A DNA stretch of 64,000 nt, from NCBI RefSeq assembly GCF_009208585.1, contig NZ_WFLN01000004.1, positions 699,526 through 763,525 of the forward strand, written 5' to 3'. Under the pieces are notes generated by a model that worked only from the letters and a program-made list of their open reading frames with translations, made no database searches and was not told the DNA's origin. Positions 52,300 to 62,133 of the stretch are shown in pieces. Origin of the DNA: Fluviispira multicolorata. GTDB taxonomy: Bacteria > Bdellovibrionota_B > Oligoflexia > Silvanigrellales > Silvanigrellaceae. Numbering within the stretch: position 1 is the first letter of the stretch; the number at the start of each line of letters is the position of its first letter. Position numbers and translations under genes: made by a program.

Positions 52300-55200
52300 T
52301 TAAAAACTCATACCAATTGGCCCTAGAAAGGCAACCCCCGATCCTGTTGTTGCACAACCACTTAAAGAACCATCAGCAATTGAAATTTTACATTTAATAA
52401 TACTGTTATTTCCCCAATTCGCAACATAAAGTGAATCATTTATAATTGTAACACCTTCTGTGCTATTATACGATCCGGGAGATGGAGGATTAACTGTATT
52501 ACTTGAGGCTATTGCACAGCTGCTTAACGAACCATCACTCGGACTCACACTGCATTTAACAATTCCCGGTAAACTTGCATTTGCCGTATATAAATAGTTA
52601 TTAAAAACAGCAATCCCTGTTGGCCCTGATAAATTTGAACCACCTGCTGTACATGGTAAATTTATATTCCCGTTTGCTGCATTTATTGTGCATTTATTTA
52701 TTGAGTTCCCTAACCTATTTGTAATATACAAATAGGAAGTGCTCAGATTTACATAACTCAACCCTTGCACACTTGGTAAGGTTGTTGAAGCACAACCAGA
52801 CAATGCTCCAGTAGAAGTGTTTATTATACATCTTGTTACAGTATTTGTACTTCCTCCAACATATAAATAAACAGAACTTAAACCTTTACTTATTGTCAAT
52901 CCATAAGCAGAAACTGGCATATTCGTAGATGTTGTAGTACAAGACACCAGAGCTCCAGTTGCGGGTGTGATTGTACAAACAGACACACCTATTGATGAGT
53001 TATTTGTCACATATAAAAAGTTATTATAACGAGCTGTGCCTACTGGAGTTGTAAATGTAGGAACGGCTTGAACGCAGCCAGTTAATGTACCATTTGATTG
53101 AATATTGCAAATATTCATTTTAGTTGTAACTTGTCCATTGCCAACATACATAAATTTTGGATAGTTTTGCAAGGTAGAACCAATTGTAGACTGCACCGTA
53201 CGCCTTATTGTTTCCATATTTAAAAAACTCAATGCGTTTGAACTCCATGCAGCTGCCATTGCTAAATAATCTTGTAAGCCTGTATTTGCAGAATTGTTGA
53301 AAGATCCAAGAATCAATCCACCATTTTTAATTGAGCTTGCAGTGTCTGTATGCTGGAATTCATTTACCTGCATCGTAACAGCCGAACTATTTAAAGCGAC
53401 AGCCCAATAATCAAAACGAGTGGGAGACAATTGATGACTTATTATTGAAGGATTAGATGAAAAACTCTCAAACTTAATTGAAGATGTATTTCCTCCATAG
53501 CCAAAACTATTATTTGAAGAAGAACCTGTGTAACCAGCAATACCTCGGTCATTGCCATTTGACGTAGGGCTACGCGCAACTGCAACAATAGTTGAAGCAC
53601 TGTTACTGAATAAATTTGCAATCGTCGTTAAACCTGAAGAATTAGAAATAACTCCTCCAGTTGTATCCCAAGTTAAACCCGCAGCGATTGTACCATTATG
53701 TAAATCACAATAAAGATCATATATTTTTGTACCGGTTCCTGCATTTTGATCTGCAATCAGTGGATAAAATACGTCGGGTATATTAATATTATTTACAATT
53801 AATTGATCTAAAAAGTTATTGATTTTAGTTTTACCAGCTGCCGATAAAGTATTTCCTGGCACCAAACTCACTCTGGTTGAAAAATCAGTCATTATTGCAC
53901 TGGTATTAATTCCAACAGCATTACTTGGCGAACTATTAAATACTTTTTTTGAATTAATGGCATTAGTGCAAGTCACGCTAAAAGAAATAATTTTGCATAT
54001 GTCAGAACTAGTTGTCAAATATGTTACGTTAGGGGTTGTGTTACTTATACTTCCAGTTGCTGTAGGAATTGCAACCATATTTGCATAAAACTGATATGTG
54101 CATGTATTTGAATCTGTCCAAGTTCCAAGGTTTCCAATAAGTGAAACTCCAGAGCCAGAAACAATTCCAGAACCAGAAGCGGGACCATTTGTTATTGTAG
54201 GTGCTAAAATATTTTGTGGTGCATCATATTTAATACTTATAGATGGACTCGATGCCGATGAATTACCTGAAGCATTACTTGCAACAATAACAAAATAATA
54301 AGTTGTTCCTACAACTAAACTTGTACTTTGTACTAAATTATTTGTACAAGATGTCTGAATTGCATTATTAGGCAACACAGTGCAAAATAAGTTTGCAGAT
54401 GTTATTGTTACAGAAGAACTTGTAGATGCATAAACTAAATAAGTAATATTCACATTACCAGCACTATAAGCATTCCACTGTGCTTGAATATAACCTATGT
54501 TTGCTATTGATAAACTCAAACCAGATGGAATTGTAACCGGAAGAGTGGGCAATGAATGCGTATTTGAACTTATTGTCGAACTCCCACCAGTGGCACTGTT
54601 TGTTGCTTGCACTATAAATGAGTAATCAGTATTTTCAGTGAGTCCAGAAATGACACAACTGATTGGAGTTGAAGTTGCTGCCACATTATTTAAGGTACAC
54701 CCCGAAATATTTCCAGCACTCACAGAACTCCCATTTTGTTGAATATTAAAATTCACCAAACTATTACCAATATTAAATGTCCAATTTAAAGAAATACTTG
54801 TTCCTGTTACAGATGATGAAGTAATAACCAATGTTGATGTTGGTGCAAAAAAAGTGGTTGCTATTGCATCGGGTGAAACAATTGTAGTCGATGGAGACGG
54901 AGCGTTATTAGAGGCAGTGACTGCAAAATAATAGTCTTTATTTTCAGACAATCCTGTTACGTTACAGGTATTCGTAGCTCCTGGGGCTGTTGGATTTAAA
55001 GCAGGAGAACAGACGATTGGTGCTCCTGTTGTCGCAGCATTTGCAGAATCTGATTGAGAGACAGCATAAGAAATATTTTCACTCCCAACACTTAAAGTCC
55101 AAGTGAGAGTCAGAGTTGTTGCAGTCACATTTGATACATTCACAACAAAAGAACTCGAAGAATTAAATTGAGTTGTTACATTTACTGAAGTTGAATCTGC

Positions 55201-58200
55201 AGATGTCATTGTAGCATTGCTTCCCACTGCATCTGTTATAGCAACAGCTTTAAAATAATATTTTGTATTTGCCACTATTCCAGTATTATCGAGGCAACTT
55301 AATAAAGTAGGAGTAATGGAATTTGCATAAACAAAACACCCAAAAACAGCTGTATTATCGCTTGTATTAAAACCACTTTGGGTAGAATGATAAATTTTAT
55401 AAGTTGTACCCACATTTATATAACTGTTACTTAATTGAATTGTTGCACTATTATAACTTAGACTGCTAACACTTAAATTCGTAGGAGCTGTAGGAATTGT
55501 TACAGTAGAAACTTCTGCATTTGCAGCTACAGAACCATTTGAATTTTTTGCTTTGACAATAAAGAAATACTGTGTACCAGGGGTTAAAGAATTAATAACA
55601 CTTGTCTGAGTTGCACCAGCACTCGGTGTTATTGATACTGTAGTTGTGTAAAGCAGCGTTGTCATTCCATAACTAATATCATAAGAATTTGCCCCTGCTG
55701 CAGAGTTCCAAGTCACTGTCGCAGAATTTACAGTGGGAATTATTGATATTATAGAGAATGAAGAAATGGGTGTTCCTGTCACTTCAGCACTTTGAAAGTC
55801 TCCTCCAACCGATCGTGTCACAAGTAAAGCTAAATAATAAACCTGACCATTTGTTAAACCAGAAACCACGCAAGAGTTTCCTAATAATCCATCACATCCT
55901 AAAGAACCAGAAAGAGCCTGACCTGAAGTCGTAGAATAAAAGATTTTATAATCTGTCGCATTTGCCACCGTATTATCCCAAGTTATAGTCAGTTGCGAAG
56001 TACCTGCAACCACACTTAATATAGGTGAATTTAGTGGAGTGGCACTTACTTCTGCAGATAAAGTCTGTGCAGTTGAATTAACTCCAGAATTATTTCCAAC
56101 GATAGTATAATAAACTGTCTGATTTGCTGTGCCCACAAAAGTGCATGGAGAAACTGTACAAGAGGTTAATATTCCGGAGTTATTTGGAGATGACTGGTTT
56201 GCAGTTAAAGATTGATAAACTTTAAATCCTGTTGCGCCCGTTCCACCTGCCCACGATAAAGTAATTTGCGTTGGTGTAGTTGCTACGTTTAATGAGGTTA
56301 TACTGCTAATTGGTATTACGGTTGTTGCGGAACTCGCTGAAAGCGCATTTCCACCCGAATTGCTTGCGCTGATTTTATAATAAAATGGAGCACCATCAGC
56401 AGAAATAACATCGTTACACGTTAATGGAGTTGAAATATTTGTACAACCAACTACAGGTGAATATCCACTTGCTATTGAGCGTGATCTATTAATAGTGTAG
56501 GTTATGCTTGAATTTCCTGTTGAATTTGTTGACCATGTTAGACTTATATTATTTCCTGTCGCAACAATAGTTGGAGCATTTGGAGTCATGGGTAATGTGA
56601 CTAATTGTGTATCTGGAGTTGATGTCACCGTATTTTGAGAATTCGTCGCTGTCACAGCATAATAATAAATTTTGCTGTCTGTAACCGTAGTATCAACAAA
56701 TTGATTGCTTGTTGGATTCGTTGCTAAAAGAGTTCCATTTGCAACAGCCCCCGGAATTGTTGAGCGATATAATTTATAAGTTACAGTGTTGCTACCAAGT
56801 ACGTTTGTCCACATTAAATTCACTGAATTGTCAGTTTTTGAGACAATTGTTATTCCGGGAGGATTTAAAATATTTGTTACGATAGAATATTGTGTTGAAT
56901 TTATTTCCATAGCACCAGATGCACCATTTATTGCTGAAACCATATAGTAATATGCTGTATTTTCTGACAACAATGAGTCATTGAAGCTCAATAAGTTACC
57001 AGTATAAATTGGAGTTCCCCAATTGCTTGGATTACTTGTTAAAGATCTATATAATTTATAAGTAACAGGGGCTGTACCAGCACTTAAAGACCAATTTATT
57101 TTTGCAGAATTGTCTGTAATATTTGTTACTGAATTAATCACAGGTGCAGTTTGCAATGCCGTTATTAAACTAATAGAACTTGAAATTTGTTCAACCGCAT
57201 TTATTGCATTGTTTTTTGCAGACACTCTATAAAAATATTGAGTGTTTTCTGCTAGTCCTGGATCAGAGGTATAACGATCTATTCCTGTATAAATTGCACT
57301 CCCCCAAGATCCTGTGGCACCTGTTGCCGAACGATAAAGACTATAGGTAACAGGCGAATTCCCTACACTAAAACTCCAATTTAAAGTAACAGATGTAACA
57401 TCTATATTTGATCCATAAAGGCTCGTTGGTGCCGTATTTAATGCCGTAATCCCTTGTAATGAAGGAACTGAAACAGTCGATTCCCCCGCAGAATTTAAGG
57501 CAGATATAGCATAATAATATAGTGTATTTTCATTTAATGATGTGGAGTCAGTACATGTGTTTATATTTAAAGTAGATGATACAGCACAAACAGCAGCACT
57601 CGGATTTGCAACAAAAGGAGTTAAATTAATATCGGATCGATAAATATTATAGGTTGTCGCTGGATTGCCAGAAAATATATTCCAACTTAAAGTTACAGAA
57701 TTTTTTGTAACAGTAGTAATATTTAATCCAGTTGGTGTACCAACTTGCATAACCAATTGCATTTCACCCGAGGCATCAACTGCTCCCGAATTGTTTTTTG
57801 CCGTCACCATAAAATAATAAGTACTTCCAGCACTCAATCCAGAAATCAAATAAGGTAACGGAGTCGCAGAACTAACGGTAAAAGTTCCTGAAGTATAATT
57901 GCCACTGCTCGTACCATATTTAATATCATAATTTGTTGCTCCTACTGCAGTACCCCAAGAAATATTTGCAGATGTTGTGTTTGCTGCTACGAGAGAATTA
58001 ATGCTAAATGCACCAATCGGTGTAGCGAGAAACTCTGAACTAATAAATGTACCACCAACAGATTTTGTAACTTGTATAACAAAATAGTATTGTGTTCCAT
58101 CTATTAAACCAGAGACAACGCATGAAAGAGCCAGACCTGCATCACAGCCCAATGTTTTTCCAGTTATTCCAGCAGTTGATGTCGTAGAATAATAAATTTT

Positions 58201-60699
58201 ATAATTCGTTGCATTTAATACACTGCTCCATCCAATTGTGACTTGCGAAGTTTGCGCTACAACTGAAGTTATGGGCGAGTCATTAACAGTGGCAGAAATT
58301 TCGCTAGACGTTCGAGTTGCAGTGGCACTAGTACCCACATTACTTCCTACAACAGTATAGTAAAAGACTTGACCAACTGTGGCGGCAATCACACACGGAG
58401 AACTTGTACATGCAGTTGGCGAACCCGCCGGGGGAGCAGACTCACCTGGCGTTGTTGAACTGTAAACCAAATAACTTGCTGCCCCTGTTCCTCCCCCCCA
58501 AGTCAATGTGATTTGTGCAGAAGGCGAGGAAGTTATTACAGTTGTTGCCATAAATCCTGTAATTTGAGTTATGGGAGTGACTATACTTGGGGAACTGTAG
58601 GCTTGAGAACTTCCTCCTGCTGTTATGGCTTTTACAATATAATAGTAAGGCAACCCATCTGCCGTGGACACGACATCTGTGCACGTTCTACCCGTATCAT
58701 CTATATTTACACACCCAGAAACATCACTTGGAGTGTCTCCGACAAATCTATACTTTTGAACATTATAAGTAATTGCCGCATTGCCTGCCGATGGACTTTG
58801 TGGCCAAGTGATTGTGACTACATTATTATTAGCGACTGTTGTAGGGGTTGTAGGGGTGTTTGGTAAAGTAACAACCTGCAAAACCGGTGCAGAAGTTAAA
58901 GTATTTTGTCCATTTGTAACAGTCACAGCATAATAGTAAGTAGAACTCGCAGATATGCTTGAGTCCGTGTAAGTTGTTGCAGAAGAACTTGAAAATATTT
59001 CACTTCCAACTGTTGTATTTACAGTGCTTGTTGTTGAACGAAATAATCTATACGTTACGTTAGCATCGCCATTAGCCATTGACCATTGAAATGAAGCAGA
59101 AGAAACTAATACTGAACTTAAGTTTAATGTTATTGCAGTTCCTAATGCAGTTGTAACTAAAGTTTTTGCAGATTGAAGAGAAATTGCATTGGGACGATCA
59201 TTTTTCGATATAATGGTATAATAATAATTTGTATTTTCAGATATTAATGTATTATCTCCTGAATTTGGGACTCCAGCAGGCAGCGATCCATTATAAATAA
59301 TATTACCTAAATCTCCGGCAGTATTATTGAAAGATCTATAAATAGCATATAAAACCATTGCATTTCCAGGTGCCGCTGGCCAATTTAGTTTTAAGCTATT
59401 ACTTGTAATATTTGAAGATGTTAACGTTGATGTTGTTAGCAATGCAGAAGTTATATTTTGCTGTTGTGATTTTCCTGAAGTCCCACTTACATTACTTGCA
59501 GTCAATGCATAGTAATAAATCGTGTTTTCGCTAAAAGGCCCGGTGTCATTATAAGATGTGATCTGGCTGCTTGGAGTAGAAATAAGACTGATTAGTTTAT
59601 TCGCAATATTTGTCACATCTACCGGATTTACAGTTGATCGATACACATTATAAGTAACAGTTGCGCTTCCTGTAGAAGCCGACCAGCTTAATGTATTGCT
59701 CGTATTATTTGGCGCAGATAATTTAACACCTGTTGGTATAGCAGGGAAAGTAACAACATTTGCTTCACTTGAAAATGGAGAATCACCCCCTTCATTTGTT
59801 GCATAAACAATATAATAATATGACTCTCCAGAAAGCATTGATGAAGCGTTTTCTGTACAAGTCAAAGCATTAATATTGGTACAAGATGCAATTGCATTGT
59901 AAGGACCACCAGAATTTCCACTTTTTGCAAGTGTATAACGAATTGTTCCTGCACCAACTGCTGCATTCCAGTTTAAAGTAACTTGACTTGAACTTATAAC
60001 TGGAGCTCCTGAAAAGGTAGGAGCTGCTGGAGGATTGATAATAAGAGAAGATCCCATCAGACTTGTGATAGTGCCAGATGAATTAGCTGCAGTAACTGTA
60101 TAATAATAAGTATTGCCATCAATAAGACCCGTCAATAAATAAGAATTGCTTATTGAAGAAATGCTTTGATTTAAAGATGCTGGATTTATTCCGAATTGTA
60201 ACGAATATGTTGTATTAGCTAGCCCTCCAGTAATATCAGACCATGAAATAATTGCAGCATTTGATGTTCCTTTAATATTTAATGAATATGGATTAGGGGT
60301 ACCAACTGCTTGACTTGCAGATGCTGTCTTACCGAATCGATTGCGTGCAAAAACTTTTAAATATAGAGTTTGACCATTGGTTAAACTTGAAATTGTACAA
60401 TTTGTTACCTTAATATTTGTGCAATTTGATACCTTCGTTGTATAATTTCCAGATGCAGTGCCATATGATACAGTATAATCATCTACCTTTTCAGATGCAG
60501 TCCATGCCATTTGTATTTTGCTATCTGAAACTAATACTCCACTAAAATCAAATGAACCTGGAGTATTTAAAAAAAGATTATTTCCCTCATCAAAATGGGA
60601 GTGAGATCCTCCCAAGGGATTATAATCACAACTGTTCATAAAAAGATGCAACATAATGTATGGGAGAAGTCGTTTTATGTAATATATAAAGTAACGCAT
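52300..60699 (-). CDS. Giant FN3-repeat lipoprotein with C-terminal propeller-like repeats
   Basis: Predicted surface lipoprotein of 2,799 aa. Signal peptide ends in lipobox LFMNSC with the lipidated Cys at residue 24. Residues about 50-2160 hold 22 fibronectin type III-like modules of about 95 aa (each with a W in strand C, a Tyr-x-(V/I) strand and YYY/YYF-V-A-N-x-G near its end). Many modules have a Cys pair. About 2160-2265 resembles a bacterial Ig-like domain (GTWTDSN). About 2270-2510 may be concanavalin/LamG-like, recalling phage-type structural domains. Six 45-residue repeats (about 2513-2799) carry LYV.N..N.I..C.I...G.LS.C and look like beta-propeller blades. Such proteins are usually adhesins; no enzyme motif was seen. 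The ATG at 60699 is used; a TTG at 60708 has poor spacing. It may be the surface-exposed core of the region. Confidence 0.85.
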   Translation of the reverse strand: MRYFIYYIKRLLPYIMLHLFMNSCDYNPLGGSHSHFDEGNNLFLNTPGSFDFSGVLVSDSKIQMAWTASEKVDDYTVSYGTASGNYTTKVSNCTNIKVTNCTISSLTNGQTLYLKVFARNRFGKTASASQAVGTPNPYSLNIKGTSNAAIISWSDITGGLANTTYSLQFGINPASLNQSISSISNSYLLTGLIDGNTYYYTVTAANSSGTITSLMGSSLIINPPAAPTFSGAPVISSSQVTLNWNAAVGAGTIRYTLAKSGNSGGPYNAIASCTNINALTCTENASSMLSGESYYYIVYATNEGGDSPFSSEANVVTFPAIPTGVKLSAPNNTSNTLSWSASTGSATVTYNVYRSTVNPVDVTNIANKLISLISTPSSQITSYNDTGPFSENTIYYYALTASNVSGTSGKSQQQNITSALLTTSTLTSSNITSNSLKLNWPAAPGNAMVLYAIYRSFNNTAGDLGNIIYNGSLPAGVPNSGDNTLISENTNYYYTIISKNDRPNAISLQSAKTLVTTALGTAITLNLSSVLVSSASFQWSMANGDANVTYRLFRSTTSTVNTTVGSEIFSSSSATTYTDSSISASSTYYYAVTVTNGQNTLTSAPVLQVVTLPNTPTTPTTVANNNVVTITWPQSPSAGNAAITYNVQKYRFVGDTPSDVSGCVNIDDTGRTCTDVVSTADGLPYYYIVKAITAGGSSQAYSSPSIVTPITQITGFMATTVITSSPSAQITLTWGGGTGAASYLVYSSTTPGESAPPAGSPTACTSSPCVIAATVGQVFYYTVVGSNVGTSATATRTSSEISATVNDSPITSVVAQTSQVTIGWSSVLNATNYKIYYSTTSTAGITGKTLGCDAGLALSCVVSGLIDGTQYYFVIQVTKSVGGTFISSEFLATPIGAFSINSLVAANTTSANISWGTAVGATNYDIKYGTSSGNYTSGTFTVSSATPLPYLISGLSAGSTYYFMVTAKNNSGAVDASGEMQLVMQVGTPTGLNITTVTKNSVTLSWNIFSGNPATTYNIYRSDINLTPFVANPSAAVCAVSSTLNINTCTDSTSLNENTLYYYAISALNSAGESTVSVPSLQGITALNTAPTSLYGSNIDVTSVTLNWSFSVGNSPVTYSLYRSATGATGSWGSAIYTGIDRYTSDPGLAENTQYFYRVSAKNNAINAVEQISSSISLITALQTAPVINSVTNITDNSAKINWSLSAGTAPVTYKLYRSLTSNPSNWGTPIYTGNLLSFNDSLLSENTAYYYMVSAINGASGAMEINSTQYSIVTNILNPPGITIVSKTDNSVNLMWTNVLGSNTVTYKLYRSTIPGAVANGTLLATNPTSNQFVDTTVTDSKIYYYAVTATNSQNTVTSTPDTQLVTLPMTPNAPTIVATGNNISLTWSTNSTGNSSITYTINRSRSIASGYSPVVGCTNISTPLTCNDVISADGAPFYYKISASNSGGNALSASSATTVIPISSITSLNVATTPTQITLSWAGGTGATGFKVYQSLTANQSSPNNSGILTSCTVSPCTFVGTANQTVYYTIVGNNSGVNSTAQTLSAEVSATPLNSPILSVVAGTSQLTITWDNTVANATDYKIFYSTTSGQALSGSLGCDGLLGNSCVVSGLTNGQVYYLALLVTRSVGGDFQSAEVTGTPISSFSIISIIPTVNSATVTWNSAAGANSYDISYGMTTLLYTTTVSITPSAGATQTSVINSLTPGTQYFFIVKAKNSNGSVAANAEVSTVTIPTAPTNLSVSSLSYNSATIQLSNSYINVGTTYKIYHSTQSGFNTSDNTAVFGCFVYANSITPTLLSCLDNTGIVANTKYYFKAVAITDAVGSNATMTSADSTSVNVTTQFNSSSSFVVNVSNVTATTLTLTWTLSVGSENISYAVSQSDSANAATTGAPIVCSPALNPTAPGATNTCNVTGLSENKDYYFAVTASNNAPSPSTTIVSPDAIATTFFAPTSTLVITSSSVTGTSISLNWTFNIGNSLVNFNIQQNGSSVSAGNISGCTLNNVAATSTPISCVISGLTENTDYSFIVQATNSATGGSSTISSNTHSLPTLPVTIPSGLSLSIANIGYIQAQWNAYSAGNVNITYLVYASTSSSVTITSANLFCTVLPNNAIQTSCTNNLVQSTSLVVGTTYYFVIVASNASGNSSASSPSISIKYDAPQNILAPTITNGPASGSGIVSGSGVSLIGNLGTWTDSNTCTYQFYANMVAIPTATGSISNTTPNVTYLTTSSDICKIISFSVTCTNAINSKKVFNSSPSNAVGINTSAIMTDFSTRVSLVPGNTLSAAGKTKINNFLDQLIVNNINIPDVFYPLIADQNAGTGTKIYDLYCDLHNGTIAAGLTWDTTGGVISNSSGLTTIANLFSNSASTIVAVARSPTSNGNDRGIAGYTGSSSNNSFGYGGNTSSIKFESFSSNPSIISHQLSPTRFDYWAVALNSSAVTMQVNEFQHTDTASSIKNGGLILGSFNNSANTGLQDYLAMAAAWSSNALSFLNMETIRRTVQSTIGSTLQNYPKFMYVGNGQVTTKMNICNIQSNGTLTGCVQAVPTFTTPVGTARYNNFLYVTNNSSIGVSVCTITPATGALVSCTTTSTNMPVSAYGLTISKGLSSVYLYVGGSTNTVTRCIINTSTGALSGCASTTLPSVQGLSYVNLSTSYLYITNRLGNSINKCTINAANGNINLPCTAGGSNLSGPTGIAVFNNYLYTANASLPGIVKCSVSPSDGSLSSCAIASSNTVNPPSPGSYNSTEGVTIINDSLYVANWGNNSIIKCKISIADGSLSGCATTGSGVAFLGPIGMSF
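55485..58850 (-). repeat. Eight-module superrepeat within the FN3 array
   Basis: FN3 modules 7-10 (about 57735-58850) and 15-18 (about 55485-56580) match one to one: same Cys pairs, same odd linkers such as GTPI.SFSI endings, and shared phrases (TLTWGGGTGA / TLSWAGGTGA; SCVVSGL). The offset is eight modules, about 2,270 bp. Modules 1-2 resemble 9-10 and 17-18 in the same register, so the array probably grew by duplication of an eight-module block. Confidence 0.65.
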
Positions 60700-60780
60700 C
60701 TCAGACAAACCTTATGCATTTATATTTATCTATAAAGTAAATAATTAATGACAAAGTTTGCATAGAAAAAAATGCTTTAA

Positions 60781-60794
60781 GTCATTGCAATGAC
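60781..60794. promoter_or_regulatory. Perfect 14-bp palindrome upstream of the giant lipoprotein gene
   Basis: GTCATTGCAATGAC is a perfect palindrome 81 bp upstream of the 60699 ATG and 4 bp past the stop of the upstream gene. It could be a dimeric regulator site or a short terminator stem (no T-tail). It is one of few GC-containing symmetric sequences in the region. Confidence 0.3.
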
Positions 60795-60798
60795 AAAA

Positions 60799-61902
60799 TT
60801 AATACATTTGCTTTTTTAAAGCATATTCGAGTTCATTCAACGAAGTGTGAATTAATTTCCTATTGATATAAATAGAGGAGGTGCCATGAAATTGAGGAGA
60901 TGAAATGAAGTTATTGCGTGAATCCAGTACAAATTCATTTGTCTTATCTGATTTAAGACAATTTAAAAATTTGGGTGTCACTAAATTTAATGATTGAGCA
61001 ATTTGTACAACAGATGAGTTATAATTCGCTTTTAATTTTTCAATCGACATTAAAATTATTCGGTTATGGTATTCAAAATATTCTTTATTGCCTATTTCTT
61101 GAGCACAGAAAGCTCCTTTTGCAAAGGCAGCTCCCATTCCGCTTACAGATTTTGCAATAGGAATATTCACGAATTTAATTTGATTTGAAAACTTCTTTGC
61201 TAGACTTTCAATACGCACATTCGATTCAGTACTTTTTGGATCTTCATAATCAAAAACATGTATGAGAGTGATATTAGATTTTAAATTTCCTCGAGTTGGG
61301 AACTTTGAAATATCGGATGAAATAACTTCTTGGACTGGGTTTTCAATTAATACTTTAATTCTTTTTTTATTTACATATTCAATTAACTTAGCTGTTGAAA
61401 TATCAGATATTTTTTTATTTAGCATCTGCAGACTCAACTGATTTTTTAAAACTTCAAATGACTGCCCGGCAAAAACTACATCCCCATATTTTTGTAAAGT
61501 CTCATCATAATATTTTTTTACTTCTGCTTCTTCAGGATGGACTATTTTTATTAAATCAGATATATTTCTTACTTCATCATATGAATTTTGCTTACCAAGA
61601 TCATTAGCAAGTGCCACTTTTAATGCCGCTTGTTCATATAATGATTTTCTTGCGCTGTAAATATTACTCTCTAAATTGTCAAAATCAATCTGGGAATTTA
61701 AAGGAAGTGACGTTGTAGTCCAAGTTTTCCCATCTACTTCAAAAATAGGCTTACCCAAATAATGCTCAATAATATAGTTTTTTTTATCATTCATTTTATC
61801 AATATAAGCATCAAAATATAAATGACCAAAGAATCCTAGAAAAATTCCAACCACCAAAAACAAGTTATTCATCCTAAAAATAATTTTTTTTAAGATCCTC
61901 AT
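60799..61902 (-). CDS. DsbA-fold protein without redox motif
   Basis: Membrane-anchored or exported protein of 367 aa with an N-terminal hydrophobic helix (about 13-30). The N-terminal half is helical and recalls SurA/PpiC-type regions (YEQAALKVALANDLGKQ, HPEEAEVKKYYDETLQKYG). The C-terminal half fits the DsbA/thioredoxin-4 fold: ITLIHVFDYEDPKSTES where CxxC is expected (SDFxCPFC), AFAKGAFCAQEIGNKEYF, and FHGTSSIYINRKLI where GTP-xxF/Y-IN is expected. Both the catalytic cysteines and the cis-proline are replaced, so it is probably not an oxidoreductase and may be a chaperone-like or structural relative. GGAG with five bases precedes the ATG. Same strand as and just upstream of the giant gene. 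Confidence 0.75.
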   Translation of the reverse strand: MRILKKIIFRMNNLFLVVGIFLGFFGHLYFDAYIDKMNDKKNYIIEHYLGKPIFEVDGKTWTTTSLPLNSQIDFDNLESNIYSARKSLYEQAALKVALANDLGKQNSYDEVRNISDLIKIVHPEEAEVKKYYDETLQKYGDVVFAGQSFEVLKNQLSLQMLNKKISDISTAKLIEYVNKKRIKVLIENPVQEVISSDISKFPTRGNLKSNITLIHVFDYEDPKSTESNVRIESLAKKFSNQIKFVNIPIAKSVSGMGAAFAKGAFCAQEIGNKEYFEYHNRIILMSIEKLKANYNSSVVQIAQSLNLVTPKFLNCLKSDKTNEFVLDSRNNFISSPQFHGTSSIYINRKLIHTSLNELEYALKKQMY

Positions 61903-61985
61903 AAAATCTCCTGCATTAATTACTCATTATAGTTAGAAATACAAATTATATTTTAGTATAAAAAATAATTATCTTAGACAAATAT

Positions 61986-62013
61986 TTGACATTTAAATTT
62001 TTTATCTTATAAA
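61986..62013 (+). promoter_or_regulatory. Strong sigma-70-like promoter of the LysM-FN3 gene
   Basis: Perfect TTGACA (61986-61991) and TATAAA (62008-62013) with a 16-bp spacer. It reads toward the gene starting at 62098 or 62134 and leaves a leader of roughly 75-115 bases. The opposite-strand gene starts at 61902, so this gap holds divergent promoters. Confidence 0.6.
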
Positions 62014-62133
62014 AAAAAGAGAATTTTTTTCCGAGTCAAAAGCCATTTTTTTCTTAAAAAAACAACATAAAAACACCAATATAACATTCCGATATAAATG
62101 AGTAAAAACAGTTTTTTAGAAGGAATTATTATT

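Noticed and set aside
53819-54298. Plus-strand frames inside the giant lipoprotein gene
   Set aside because: Low-complexity valine/leucine-rich translations of the antisense of Ser/Thr/Asn codons; an artefact of repeat composition.
52300-60699. Periodic DNA repeats as a CRISPR array
   Set aside because: The periodicity is about 285 bp, coding and degenerate; there are no short identical repeats with spacers.
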